From: RGIG1681 sp045650505
GTDB taxonomy: Bacteria; Bacillota; Clostridia; Christensenellales; UBA1242
NCBI GenBank assembly: GCA_045650505.1
Contig: JAZRRE010000030.1
Location: forward strand, 62,001-126,000
Length of the DNA stretch: 64,000 nucleotides
Direction: 5' to 3'
In this document: positions 1-7,472 of the stretch, one piece after another
How the letters are laid out: each line of letters begins with the position of its first letter
Position numbering within the stretch: position 1 is the first letter of the stretch
Made by a program: the position numbers and the translations under genes
The notes under the pieces: model-generated
Told to the model about the DNA's origin: nothing
The model's database searches: none
Seen by the model: only the letters and a program-made list of their open reading frames with translations

Positions 1-1379
1 AAGGCATTTTGTCAGGAAAGTTCACAAGTGAAGAAGTGACAAAACACTTCATTTCAGTTTGCGAGGCAAAAAAAGACCTCAACGCAATGATTGAAGTTTT
101 TGATGATGCCATCAAACAAGCAAAAGCTGTTGATGAAAAAATCAAAAATAAAGAAAAGGTCGGCAAACTTGCAGGCGTGCCTATTGCAATTAAAGACAAC
201 ATTTTATATAAAGGCAAACACGCAGGTTGTGCAAGCAAGTTTATGCAAGACTTTATTGCACCATATAACGCAACCGTTGTTGAAAAACTTCTTGCTGAAG
301 ATGCAGTTATTCTTGGCAGAACTAATATGGATGAATTTGCTATGGGTGGAAGCACTGAAAAATCTTTCTATGGTGCTTGCCACAACGCACACGCATTTGA
401 CCGTGTTGCTGGTGGTTCATCTGGTGGAAGCGCTGTTGCTGTTGCTGCAGGAATGGTTCCTTGCGCACTTGGAACAGACACCGGTGGTTCAATTCGCCAA
501 CCATCATCATATAACGGCACAGTTGGAATCAAACCAACTTATGGAACAGTTTCAAGATTTGGAATCGTTGCATTTGCATCATCACTTGACCAATGCTCAC
601 CTATCACAAAAACTGTTGAAGACCTTGAATATGTGCTTCGAATCATCGCTTCAAAAGATGAACACGATGGCACAACAATCACCAACTTTATGGTGAGAAG
701 CCCTAAACAAAAATATACCCTTGGCATTTGCAAAGAAATGCTTGCAAAATTCAAAACAATGCCAGGCTATAAACCATTCACAGAGGCTCTTGAAAAATTA
801 AAATCTACTTTTGATTTTGTTGAGGTTTCAATCCCTCATATTGCAAACTCACTTGCAACATATTACATCATTTCACCAGCCGAAGTTGCTTCAAACCTTG
901 CAAGATTTGATGGTGTGAAATACACAAAGCGTTTCGGCTCTGCAAAAGACCTTGAAAGTGTTTATGTTGAAAGCAGAAGCGAAGGATTTGGCAAAGAAGT
1001 TAAACGCAGAATAATGCTTGGAAACTTCGTTCTTTCAAGTGGTTATTTTGATGCATATTACAACAAAGCAAAAAAAGTTCAAAAACTTATCAAGAAAGAA
1101 TTTAAGGCTGCATTTGAAAAATGTGATGCACTTATTCTTCCAACAACCACAGGTGAAGCATTCAAGATTGGTGAAAAAATGAGTGACCCTGTTTCAATGT
1201 ATCTTGAAGACCTTTTCACCGTTCCTGCAAACATTTCAGGAATGCCAGCACTTGTTGTGCCTTATGCAACCGGCGAAAACAACCTTCCTCTTGGAATGCA
1301 ATTTATGGCTGATGAATGCGCAGAAGGCAACCTTTTTGATATCGCAAAAATCTTTGAATATACTATGGAGGTGAAATAA
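1..1379 (+). CDS. gatA: GatA, Asp/Glu-tRNA amidotransferase subunit A (5' partial)
   Basis: This is the amidase subunit of the GatCAB complex, which converts Glu-tRNA(Gln) and/or Asp-tRNA(Asn) to the amide form using ammonia released from glutamine. The amidase-signature triad is visible: Lys in GVPIAIKDNI, the cis-Ser in GGSSGGSA and the nucleophile Ser in GTDTGGSIRQPSS. The frame is open to the left edge of the window. Comparing the triad spacing with well-known GatA proteins puts the real start about 17 codons before the TTG at position 9, so the gene is truncated by the window and that TTG is not a start. The TAA stop overlaps the gatB ATG (TAATG), which indicates translational coupling. 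gatC would be expected upstream. Confidence 0.96.
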   Translation, partial: GILSGKFTSEEVTKHFISVCEAKKDLNAMIEVFDDAIKQAKAVDEKIKNKEKVGKLAGVPIAIKDNILYKGKHAGCASKFMQDFIAPYNATVVEKLLAEDAVILGRTNMDEFAMGGSTEKSFYGACHNAHAFDRVAGGSSGGSAVAVAAGMVPCALGTDTGGSIRQPSSYNGTVGIKPTYGTVSRFGIVAFASSLDQCSPITKTVEDLEYVLRIIASKDEHDGTTITNFMVRSPKQKYTLGICKEMLAKFKTMPGYKPFTEALEKLKSTFDFVEVSIPHIANSLATYYIISPAEVASNLARFDGVKYTKRFGSAKDLESVYVESRSEGFGKEVKRRIMLGNFVLSSGYFDAYYNKAKKVQKLIKKEFKAAFEKCDALILPTTTGEAFKIGEKMSDPVSMYLEDLFTVPANISGMPALVVPYATGENNLPLGMQFMADECAEGNLFDIAKIFEYTMEVK

Positions 1380-2806
1380 TGGATTATTTAGATAACTTTG
1401 ACCTTGTCATTGGTCTTGAAATCCACGCAGAACTTAACACAAACACAAAAGTTTTCTGTTCTTGCAAAAATGAATTCGGTTCACTTCCAAACACAAACAC
1501 CTGCCCTGTTTGCACAGGTATGCCAGGCGCACTTCCAATTTTAAACAGACGTGCTGTTGAACTTGCAATCAAATCAGGCTTAAGCTTTGGTTCAAAAATC
1601 AACAACTATTCAGTTTTTGAAAGAAAGAATTATTTTTACCCAGATTTAAGCAAGGCTTATCAAATCAGCCAACTTGTTTATCCACTCTGCCTTTCAGGTG
1701 GCGTTAAACTTGACAACGGAAAATTTGTTCGTTTAAACCGTATTCACCTTGAAGAAGATGCTGGAAAACTCACTCACATCAGCAAAGCTGTTGGAACATT
1801 CGTTGACTATAACCGTGGTGGAACTCCACTTATCGAAATGGTCACTGAACCAGATATTTCTTCAGCAGAAGAAGCTGTTGACTTTTTAAAGAAAGTTCGT
1901 GAAACACTTGTGTTTGAAAACATTGCTAACTGCAAAATGGAAGAAGGTGGAATGCGTTGCGACGTTAACCTTTCCTTGAAACCAAAAGGCAGCCTTGTTT
2001 ATGGCACAAGAACTGAAATGAAAAACTTAAACTCATTTAAGAGTGTTCAAAGAGCCATTGAATATGAAGCAAAACGCCAAGCAGAAGTTTTGGTTTCTGG
2101 CGGAATCATTCTTCAAGAAACCAGAAAATGGGACGACGACAAAGGCAAGAGTTCTTCAATGAGAAGCAAAGAACACGCTCAAGATTATCGTTATTTCCCA
2201 GACCCAGACCTTCTTCCAATTTCAGTATCTTATGAAGACATTTCAAAAATTAAAGAAGAAATGGTTATGCTTCCTGCAGAGCGTAGAGAAAGATATGTTA
2301 AAGAGTTTGGCATTCCTGAATACGATGCTAGCATTTTAACAACATCAAAATATATTTCAGACTACTACGAAACTTGCGTTAAAATTTACAACAACCCTAA
2401 GAAGCTCAGCAACTGGATTATGGTTGACCTTTTAAAACTTGTTAAAGACCAAGAAGAATTTGTTTTCCCTGTAACTGAAGAACATTTAACAACAATCGTT
2501 AAAATGGTTGAAGACAGAGTGATTAACAAAACAATCGCACTTGAACTTTTAGACAAAGTTATTGAAACAAAGAAAGACCCAATGGTTCTTGCAAAAGAAA
2601 TGAATCTTTTAGTTACAATCAGTGATGAAGAAATTTTGAACCTTTTGAAAAAACTCAAAGCAGAAAATGAAAAAGTTCAAGCAGACTATAAGCAAGACCC
2701 TGAAAAGATTTCAAAATTTATTATCGGCTATGTTATGAAAAACACTGCCGGCAAAGCAAATTCAGGAAAAGTTATTGCGCTTATTCCAACCGTTTTTGAA
2801 AAATAA
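1379..2806 (+). CDS. gatB: GatB, Asp/Glu-tRNA amidotransferase subunit B
   Basis: This is the tRNA-binding and kinase subunit of GatCAB, which phosphorylates the misacylated Glu-tRNA or Asp-tRNA before amidation. At 475 residues it has the full family length. Visible are the N-terminal GLEIHAEL motif, the Cys cluster (CSCKNEF followed by CPVCTGMPG) that forms the zinc site in homologues, and LIEMVTEPDISSAEEAV, the GatB signature. The C-terminal helical GatB/YqeY-type tail ends the protein. The start overlaps the gatA stop. The DUF1653 gene follows after 18 bp and is probably cotranscribed. Confidence 0.97.
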   Translation: MDYLDNFDLVIGLEIHAELNTNTKVFCSCKNEFGSLPNTNTCPVCTGMPGALPILNRRAVELAIKSGLSFGSKINNYSVFERKNYFYPDLSKAYQISQLVYPLCLSGGVKLDNGKFVRLNRIHLEEDAGKLTHISKAVGTFVDYNRGGTPLIEMVTEPDISSAEEAVDFLKKVRETLVFENIANCKMEEGGMRCDVNLSLKPKGSLVYGTRTEMKNLNSFKSVQRAIEYEAKRQAEVLVSGGIILQETRKWDDDKGKSSSMRSKEHAQDYRYFPDPDLLPISVSYEDISKIKEEMVMLPAERRERYVKEFGIPEYDASILTTSKYISDYYETCVKIYNNPKKLSNWIMVDLLKLVKDQEEFVFPVTEEHLTTIVKMVEDRVINKTIALELLDKVIETKKDPMVLAKEMNLLVTISDEEILNLLKKLKAENEKVQADYKQDPEKISKFIIGYVMKNTAGKANSGKVIALIPTVFEK

Positions 2807-2824
2807 AGTTAAAGTGAGAAAGTT

Positions 2825-3079
2825 ATGGAAGAAATTAAACCAGGAATCTACAAACATTTTAAAGGCAAATTCTGTGATGTTATTTGCACAGCAAAACATT
2901 CAGACAGAGATGAAGTTTTAGTGATTTACAGAGGCGTGAACGACGGTGGTCACTTTGCAAGACCAGCCGAATCTTTTCTTGGAACAGCAACCGATAAAGA
3001 TGGCAACACCGTTCCTAGATTCACCCCTGCAACAAAAGCAGAACTTGAAAGCCTTAATGAACAAGGGTTAATCAAATAA
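2825..3079 (+). CDS. DUF1653 small protein
   Basis: This 84-residue protein matches the DUF1653 pattern. It starts with KPGIYKHFKGKFCDV, then has AKHSDRDEVLVIYRG in the middle and VPRFTPATK near the end, with the usual aromatic and basic positions. The function of the family is unknown. The ribosome site is weak (AAAGTGAGAAAG) and the gene sits 18 bp after gatB, so it probably depends on the gatAB transcript. An intrinsic terminator follows. The family call is fairly sure; no role can be assigned. Confidence 0.8.
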   Translation: MEEIKPGIYKHFKGKFCDVICTAKHSDRDEVLVIYRGVNDGGHFARPAESFLGTATDKDGNTVPRFTPATKAELESLNEQGLIK

Positions 3080-3089
3080 ACTAAACATA

Positions 3090-3116
3090 AAAGCCACCAA
3101 CAATGGTGGTTTTTAT
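3090..3116 (+). terminator. Terminator of the gat operon
   Basis: A CCACCA/TGGTGG stem with a short loop is followed by a T-rich run, 11 bp after the DUF1653 stop. Confidence 0.7.
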
Positions 3117-3123
3117 TTTGCTC

Positions 3124-3152
3124 TTGAAAACTAATTCATTTTGTGTTAAACT
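3124..3152 (+). promoter_or_regulatory. Promoter of a leaderless gene
   Basis: TTGAAA at 3124-3129, a 17-bp spacer and TAAACT at 3147-3152. Only 6 bp separate the -10 from the ATG at 3159, and no Shine-Dalgarno site exists, so transcription should begin at or next to the start codon. Confidence 0.65.
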
Positions 3153-3158
3153 GCGTTT

Positions 3159-3695
3159 ATGAAAGTTTATAGATATTTATCACAAACTGAATTAGATAAT
3201 TTTTTAAATGGCAACCTTGCTGAAGTTGGCTCAACTTACAGACCCACAGATGGATACAAACGCATTAATAATCACAGATATAAAGAAGGCGTTAAATATC
3301 TTCACTTCTTTAAACATAAAGAAGACTGCAGGCGTGTTAAGTTTAACAGCGAAGGCAAGTTTGTTGACTTTTATGTTGCAGAATTTGATGTTCCAATCAC
3401 AGTGCTTGCACTTCATATGGGTTCTGGCAGATACAACGCAAGTGGCTACATCACTGACATTGAAAGCGTTCGTGAATTTGCTGTTCCAGCATCAAAAATC
3501 AAAGCAAGATATTTGCTTTCTTACACCCGTGATGAAGCACACCACAGTGCAATGGAAGAAGTTGAGTCACTTCGAAAAATGATTTTTAAAACCAAAGATG
3601 TTTTTAAAAACTCAACCCTTCCCGAACTTCAAAAACGCACACCAAAAACAGAAGAATCTTCAACAAGTGAAACCGATTCTTTTCAGCCAAATTAA
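3159..3695 (+). CDS. Unknown protein, 178 aa, probably leaderless
   Basis: I do not recognise this protein with confidence. The N-terminus (MKVYRYLSQTELDNFL, then a Gly-containing loop and YLHFFKHKEDC) resembles a group of uncharacterised Bacillota proteins that start with a Y-R-x-L-S signature. An ADP-ribosyltransferase-like fold is possible but unproven, because no clear catalytic Glu motif can be picked out. The first 145 residues look globular. The last 30 are Ser/Thr/Glu-rich and probably disordered. There is no signal peptide or membrane segment. No ribosome site precedes the ATG and a -10 box lies 6 bp upstream, which supports this start and leaderless expression. It is a single-gene unit with a terminator behind it. 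Confidence 0.75.
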   Translation: MKVYRYLSQTELDNFLNGNLAEVGSTYRPTDGYKRINNHRYKEGVKYLHFFKHKEDCRRVKFNSEGKFVDFYVAEFDVPITVLALHMGSGRYNASGYITDIESVREFAVPASKIKARYLLSYTRDEAHHSAMEEVESLRKMIFKTKDVFKNSTLPELQKRTPKTEESSTSETDSFQPN

Positions 3696-3711
3696 TTTGA
3701 TTTCAAACAAA

Positions 3712-3737
3712 AAACACGGAAAATTCCGTGTTTTTAT
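3712..3737. terminator. Bidirectional terminator
   Basis: An AAACACGGAA / TTCCGTGTTT hairpin flanked by A and T runs sits between two convergent genes (3159-3695 and 3785-5122). Confidence 0.75.
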
Positions 3738-3787
3738 TATTTTTTCATTATTTTTACGCTATTTTATTTTCATTTTTGCGTTTTTTA
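3738..3787 (-). repeat. Stop-anchored 50-bp A-tract element, copy A
   Basis: Read on the minus strand, the element begins with the TAA stop of the RyR-domain gene (TAAAAAACGCAAAAAT) and ends AATAATGAAAAAATA exactly 50 bp later. The same head, tail and length recur at 18642, 48279, 49647 and 51127, and in a form about 10 bp shorter at 37574. A terminator hairpin follows directly. Confidence 0.8.
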
Positions 3788-5122
3788 TTCTGGCTTAACA
3801 TTTCCCTTAACCATTGCTTGATAGTTCGCCAAATCTTCTTCATTTTTCTTTTCAATTCGTTTAGAAATATCTGATTTAGGGTTTTCCATATCATTAACAC
3901 CAGCAAGCATTGTTTCAGGAACAAGCCCTTCTTTAACCAATTCTTTCACAAGGTCTGCCATTTCAAGTCTTGCAACATTTTTAAAATTGAGTCTTGTGTC
4001 TTCAACTTGATGGTTCTCATAAGAAGCATCATATTCAGCAGGAAGTTTCATAACTGTGCGTGCTTGAACTCTCCATTCGTTATAATAAATTGCCGAAATC
4101 TTTTCAAGTTCTTCAAATGTAAAAATCTTCTTGCCTTGAAGTGCTTTAAGTGTTTTTTGTTTCACAATTTCTTTAAATGCCGCTGTTCTTTGTGTGATTT
4201 CAGCATCTTTTTCTGCAGCAATAAATTTTGTTTTTTCAATATTTTCAAGAATCTCTTGCTTGAGCCCATCATCATCTACAAATTCTTCAAGTGCAGATTT
4301 AAGTGCTCTTTTAACGATATCTCTGTTTCTGTCAAAAATATTCGACTTAAATGAAAGCCCCTGAAGCACTGTCATAATTTGGTCAGTGTCTTTATTTTGT
4401 TCATCAACACCCAACAATTCATAAGGCACATAAAGTCTTGGGTCTGCCCAAGAAGCCTCACGCTGCATCCATTCAATATGAACATCATGCGACATTTTTT
4501 CAAGGTCCCCATAAACTTTTTGAGGGTCACCTTGAAGTGCACCTTGTGGAAGTGATGTTTTGATAAGTGCAATAGCAAACTTTGCTGCTTCAAGATTTGC
4601 ATCTTTCCATTTTTGAGTCAGGTTTTCAAACTGAACTCTTATAAGGTCAAACTGAACTTCTTCATAATCTTCAATAACTTCTTTTTTTGTTCCATCAGGT
4701 TGTTCTTGCTGAACTTTTCTTTGTTTTGGAACAATTTTAAACAAAGGAACCATATCTTCTTTTTTCAAAGTTTCTAAATCTTGACCGGTAAATTTCGCGT
4801 AAAGTTCAGGAGTTAAGTTTAAATATATATCACGATGAGCAAGCACGTGCTCTGTGAACTTATCATCTTTCACAGGTCTAAAGTGTTGATAATCCTCTCC
4901 TTTTTCACTTATTAAATTTTGTTTCCAATCTTCATGAAGACCCTGACTCATTAAATTTGCAAGTTTTGTGAGTTTTCTTGGCGCTGTTTCAGGGTGTCCT
5001 TCAGCAAGTGCTTTTTCATAAGCTTCTTTTTCAACCAGATAAAACCCATCTGATTCAGTATGCCCAATGTAATATGGTTTATTATTAATATTCAATGCTC
5101 TAAAAACATAAGAACTGCTCAT
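3785..5122 (-). CDS. RyR-domain-like protein, 445 aa
   Basis: This protein is unknown as a whole. Residues about 203-257 fit the RyR domain (PF02026) pattern: a helix with H-x-x-W (HDVHIEWMQREASW), then YVPYELLGVDEQNKDTDQI, matching the family's H..W ... vPYeeL...E..kD signature. A weaker second copy may lie near residues 55-95 (LMSQGLHEDWKQNL). The rest is largely charged helix with no signal peptide or membrane segment, so it should be cytoplasmic. The family was first described in ryanodine receptors but also occurs in bacterial and phage proteins of unknown role. The ribosome site GAGGTGAG precedes the ATG. The gene is monocistronic, and its stop codon is the first base triplet of a 50-bp A-tract element. 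Confidence 0.65.
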   Translation of the reverse strand: MSSSYVFRALNINNKPYYIGHTESDGFYLVEKEAYEKALAEGHPETAPRKLTKLANLMSQGLHEDWKQNLISEKGEDYQHFRPVKDDKFTEHVLAHRDIYLNLTPELYAKFTGQDLETLKKEDMVPLFKIVPKQRKVQQEQPDGTKKEVIEDYEEVQFDLIRVQFENLTQKWKDANLEAAKFAIALIKTSLPQGALQGDPQKVYGDLEKMSHDVHIEWMQREASWADPRLYVPYELLGVDEQNKDTDQIMTVLQGLSFKSNIFDRNRDIVKRALKSALEEFVDDDGLKQEILENIEKTKFIAAEKDAEITQRTAAFKEIVKQKTLKALQGKKIFTFEELEKISAIYYNEWRVQARTVMKLPAEYDASYENHQVEDTRLNFKNVARLEMADLVKELVKEGLVPETMLAGVNDMENPKSDISKRIEKKNEEDLANYQAMVKGNVKPE

Positions 5123-5140
5123 CTTCTCACCTCTAAATCA

Positions 5141-5169
5141 ATCTTAACAAATTATTATTAATATGTAAA
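5141..5169 (-). promoter_or_regulatory. Promoter of the RyR-domain gene
   Basis: On the minus strand, TTTACA (5164-5169), a 17-bp spacer and TAAGAT (5141-5146), with a GAGGTGAG ribosome site before the ATG at 5122. Confidence 0.45.
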
Positions 5170-5173
5170 TCTT

Positions 5174-5210
5174 AAAACAAAAAAATCACTGAAAGTCAGT
5201 GATTTTTTTA
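5174..5210 (-). terminator. tyrS terminator
   Basis: A perfect AAATCACTGA / TCAGTGATTT stem with a 3-nt loop and T runs lies just downstream of the tyrS stop. Confidence 0.8.
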
Positions 5211-6458
5211 TTATTTTAAAACTACTTTGATAAATGTTTTCTTTCCTTTTTTGAGAAGAATTGAACCATCTTCAAAATCTGCTTCTTTGATAACAAGATT
5301 AACATCGGCAACTTTTTCGCCTTTAGCAGAAATGCCACCGTTATCAATCATCTTTCTTGATTCGCCTTTGCTTGAGCAAAGTTTGGTTTTAACAAGAAGG
5401 TCTAAAATGCTGATTCCTTCACCAAGTTCTGCTTTTGAAAGTTCAAATTCAGGAGCATCATTTCCACCATCAGTGAAAAGATTTTCACTCATATTTCTAG
5501 CAAGAATTGCATCTTCTTCGCCGCGAACAAACTTTGTGATTTCATAGCAAAGTCTCTTTTTAGCATTAACAATGTTTTCAGCAATAAGTTCATCAATTTC
5601 TTTCATTGGAACGTCTGTGAAAAGCGCAAACATCATTCTAACGCAAGCGTCTGGTGTTTGATAGATTCCTTGATAGAAATCATAAGCAGAAATTTTGTCT
5701 TTATCAAGCCAAATAGCACCCTTTTCAGTTTTGCCCATCTTTTTGCCTTCTGGAGTCAAAAGAAGTGGGTTTGTTGCACCAATTAAGGTTGTGTTTGTGC
5801 CATTTGCAAAGTTTAATTTTCTTTGAAGTTCAACACCTGCTGCAATATTTCCCCATTGGTCTGCACCACCATATTGAAGTTGGCAACCATATTCTTTTGC
5901 AAGGTGAACAAAGTCATAAGCTTGCATTGGCATATAACCAAGTTCGAAAAGTGTGAGTCCACCTTCGTTGATTCTGTTTGCATAAATTTCGTTAGAGAGC
6001 ATTTTGTTGATGTTAAAATGAACGCCAATTTCTCTCATAAAATCAATATAGTTCAAGTTCTTAAACCAATCAGCATTGTTAACAATAACAGCCTTGTTTT
6101 CGCCTTCAAAATCTAAAAAGATTGAAAGTGTGCTTTTGATTTTTTCAATATTTGCTTGAACTTCTTCGTAAGAGAGCATTTTTCTCATTTCGGTTTTGCC
6201 TGATGGGTCACCAATTGAAGCAGTTGCACCACCCATTAAAACCAAAACTTTGTGACCTGCTTTTTGGAATCTGCGAAGAATTGTGTAAGGCACGCAGTGA
6301 CCAATATGCAAACTGTCTGCTGTTGGGTCGGTTCCTTCATAAAGTGTGATTGGTGTGCCAGATTCAAGCATTTTTTTCAAGGCTTCTTCATCTGTGCATT
6401 GATATAAAAGACCTCTCTCTTTTAATTCGTTATATAAATTTTTATCTACTTTTGTCAT
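5211..6458 (-). CDS. tyrS: Tyrosyl-tRNA synthetase
   Basis: This class I enzyme attaches Tyr to tRNA(Tyr). The HIGH-type motif (DSLHIGHCVPY) and the KMSKS-type loop (KKMGKTEKG) are visible, as is a C-terminal S4-like RNA-binding region (SSKGESRKMIDNGGISAKGEKV). The length of 415 residues is normal for bacterial TyrS. I chose the ATG at 6456-6458 (MTKVDKNLYNEL) because AGGAAAGG lies just upstream and homologues begin here; the longer open frame back to 6536 is not plausible. The gene is preceded by about 330 nt of leader carrying a Tyr-codon leader peptide and tandem terminators, so it is probably controlled by ribosome-mediated attenuation. Confidence 0.97.
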   Translation of the reverse strand: MTKVDKNLYNELKERGLLYQCTDEEALKKMLESGTPITLYEGTDPTADSLHIGHCVPYTILRRFQKAGHKVLVLMGGATASIGDPSGKTEMRKMLSYEEVQANIEKIKSTLSIFLDFEGENKAVIVNNADWFKNLNYIDFMREIGVHFNINKMLSNEIYANRINEGGLTLFELGYMPMQAYDFVHLAKEYGCQLQYGGADQWGNIAAGVELQRKLNFANGTNTTLIGATNPLLLTPEGKKMGKTEKGAIWLDKDKISAYDFYQGIYQTPDACVRMMFALFTDVPMKEIDELIAENIVNAKKRLCYEITKFVRGEEDAILARNMSENLFTDGGNDAPEFELSKAELGEGISILDLLVKTKLCSSKGESRKMIDNGGISAKGEKVADVNLVIKEADFEDGSILLKKGKKTFIKVVLK

Positions 6459-6557
6459 AATAATTTTCCTTTCCTCTATATTTTTTGTTTGAAATTTCAC
6501 CAAAAGTGATTTAACATTACTTGCCCCAAAGGGCATAAGTTTTAATAACTAACAATG

Positions 6558-6563
6558 ATTGTA
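6558..6563 (-). promoter_or_regulatory. Possible second tyrS promoter (extended -10)
   Basis: On the minus strand TGGTACAAT has the form of an extended -10 box, about 100 nt before the tyrS ATG and downstream of both attenuator terminators. No good -35 accompanies it. If used, it would give attenuation-independent expression. Confidence 0.3.
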
Positions 6564-6600
6564 CCATACTTTTCTCCAAAAATAAACATTTTTGACAAAT

Positions 6601-6671
6601 AAAAAATTCTGCCTATTTTTATGGCAGAAATTAAAAAAACTGCCATAAGCTTTTTTGCTATATGTCAGTTT
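6601..6671 (-). promoter_or_regulatory. tyrS tandem attenuator (terminator/antiterminator chain)
   Basis: Read on the minus strand, AAACTGACATATA (6659-6671) can pair with TATGGCAGTTT (6637-6647), 10 pairs with one mismatch, followed by seven T: terminator 1. TATGGCAG (6640-6647) can instead pair perfectly with CTGCCATA (6620-6627): antiterminator. TTCTGCC (6623-6629) can pair with GGCAGAA (6607-6613) followed by six T: terminator 2. Upstream, CTGCATATA (6715-6723, overlapping the last Tyr codon) can pair with TATATGTAG (6702-6710), and that strand can alternatively pair with ACATATA of the 6659-6671 segment. The chain has the logic of a trp-type attenuator extended by one step. Confidence 0.75.
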
Positions 6672-6713
6672 CAAGTTTTTATTATTTATCCACACAAAAC
6701 TCTACATATAGCC

Positions 6714-6761
6714 TTATATGCAGTAGTAATAATATGCAAAAACTGAATTTAAAACTTTCAT
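6714..6761 (-). CDS. Tyr-rich leader peptide of tyrS, 15 aa
   Basis: The ORF encodes MKVLNSVFAYYYYCI. Residues 10-13 are four consecutive Tyr codons (TAT TAT TAC TAC, 6723-6734). A ribosome site (AAAAGGCGAAG) lies 4-5 nt upstream of the ATG, and a sigma-A-like promoter places the transcript start about 26 nt before it. The stop codon lies inside the first alternative hairpin. Runs of the cognate codon in front of a biosynthetic or synthetase gene are the hallmark of leader-peptide attenuation. Stalling at the Tyr codons when charged tRNA(Tyr) is scarce should free the downstream strand and prevent the terminators. The regulatory reading is inference; the ORF and codons are directly visible. 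Confidence 0.82.
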   Translation of the reverse strand: MKVLNSVFAYYYYCI

Positions 6762-6793
6762 AATCTTCGCCTTTTATTTTGTGTTATAAACTA

Positions 6794-6821
6794 ATGATAC
6801 CACCAAAACCATATATGTCAA
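6794..6821 (-). promoter_or_regulatory. Promoter of the tyrS leader
   Basis: On the minus strand, TTGACA (6816-6821), a 16-bp spacer and TATCAT (6794-6799). The predicted start near 6787 leaves about 26 nt before the leader-peptide ATG. Confidence 0.65.
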
Positions 6822-6880
6822 TATTTTTCCAGCAACTTTTTTCAAAAAATTTTAAAAACTTTAAAAACCTGCAATTTGCT

Positions 6881-6910
6881 TTGACTAAAAACCACATTTA
6901 AACATATAAT
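6881..6910 (+). promoter_or_regulatory. Promoter of the VanZ-like gene
   Basis: TTGACT (6881-6886), an 18-bp spacer and TATAAT (6905-6910), then GCGGAG and the ATG at 6933. Confidence 0.75.
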
Positions 6911-6932
6911 ATATGAAGCAAGCGGAGATTTT

Positions 6933-7472
6933 ATGAACACATTTTTGTTTTTGTTTTTAGCATTTATTCTTGCAGTGGTCACCCCAACGGTTTTAGTGTT
7001 TGCTTTAAAAAAGCACCCTAAAGCACTCAAAATCACAGCCATTATTTTTGCGTGCATTTATTTTGTGTGTTTGTTTATTGGGACAACTGCAAAGCTTGAA
7101 ATCTCTGCCGACAAAGTGACTGCTTCTTTCAACTTCACAGAGCCTTGGTTTTCAATCGACTTTTTGTTTTTAGACTTTTCACTTAAAAATATGTTTGTTA
7201 ACCTTGTAATGATGTTTCCACTTGGTTTCATTGTTTATGTTTTTACAAACAAAAAGCCATTTCTTAAAACCGTCATCTTTGCACTCTGTTTAAGTTTGTT
7301 TATCGAACTTTATCAGTTCATTTTGCCGATTTACAGGAACACTGAAATCACAGATATCATTTATAATGTTTTAAGCGGAGTTGCTTCTGCCATTTATTGC
7401 CAAATTTTAAAAATGTATGGAGCGTTTACCCATCACAATATAAACTCATCAAACGACAAGCCACTTGAATAA
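6933..7472 (+). CDS. VanZ-like family membrane protein
   Basis: This 179-residue protein has four to five hydrophobic segments. The VanZ-family features are FVNLVMMFPLGFIVYVF in one helix, LSLFIELYQF in the next, and the Arg/Asp motif RNTEITDIIYNVLSG near the C-terminus. VanZ itself confers low-level teicoplanin resistance; most chromosomal relatives have no assigned role, so a cell-envelope function is the most that can be said. The ribosome site is GCGGAG. The TAA stop lies in the loop of its own terminator hairpin. Confidence 0.82.
   Translation: MNTFLFLFLAFILAVVTPTVLVFALKKHPKALKITAIIFACIYFVCLFIGTTAKLEISADKVTASFNFTEPWFSIDFLFLDFSLKNMFVNLVMMFPLGFIVYVFTNKKPFLKTVIFALCLSLFIELYQFILPIYRNTEITDIIYNVLSGVASAIYCQILKMYGAFTHHNINSSNDKPLE

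Larger units (their letters stand above)
6459..6932. other. 474-bp divergent intergenic region holding the tyrS leader
   Basis: There is no ordinary gene here. The minus strand carries a promoter (6794-6821), a 15-codon leader ORF (6714-6761), a hairpin cascade with two terminators (6601-6671) and a second weaker promoter-like site (TGGTACAAT, -10 at 6558-6563). The plus strand carries the vanZ promoter (6881-6910). No T-box consensus was found. Confidence 0.8.

Noticed and set aside
6459..6536. N-terminal extension of TyrS to 6536
   Set aside because: The extra 26 residues match no TyrS pattern, while the ATG at 6458 has AGGAAAGG just upstream.
6686..6694. TTATCCACA, an exact DnaA box
   Set aside because: It is a single copy inside the tyrS leader, with no cluster of boxes, no AT-rich unwinding element and no dnaA/dnaN nearby, so not an origin.
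6561..6807. T-box-like fragments on the minus strand (TGGTAC at 6561-6566, GGTGGTA near 6800-6806)
   Set aside because: The flanking T-box consensus is absent. One fragment lies in the promoter spacer, and neither is placed in front of a terminator with an alternative antiterminator as a T-box requires.
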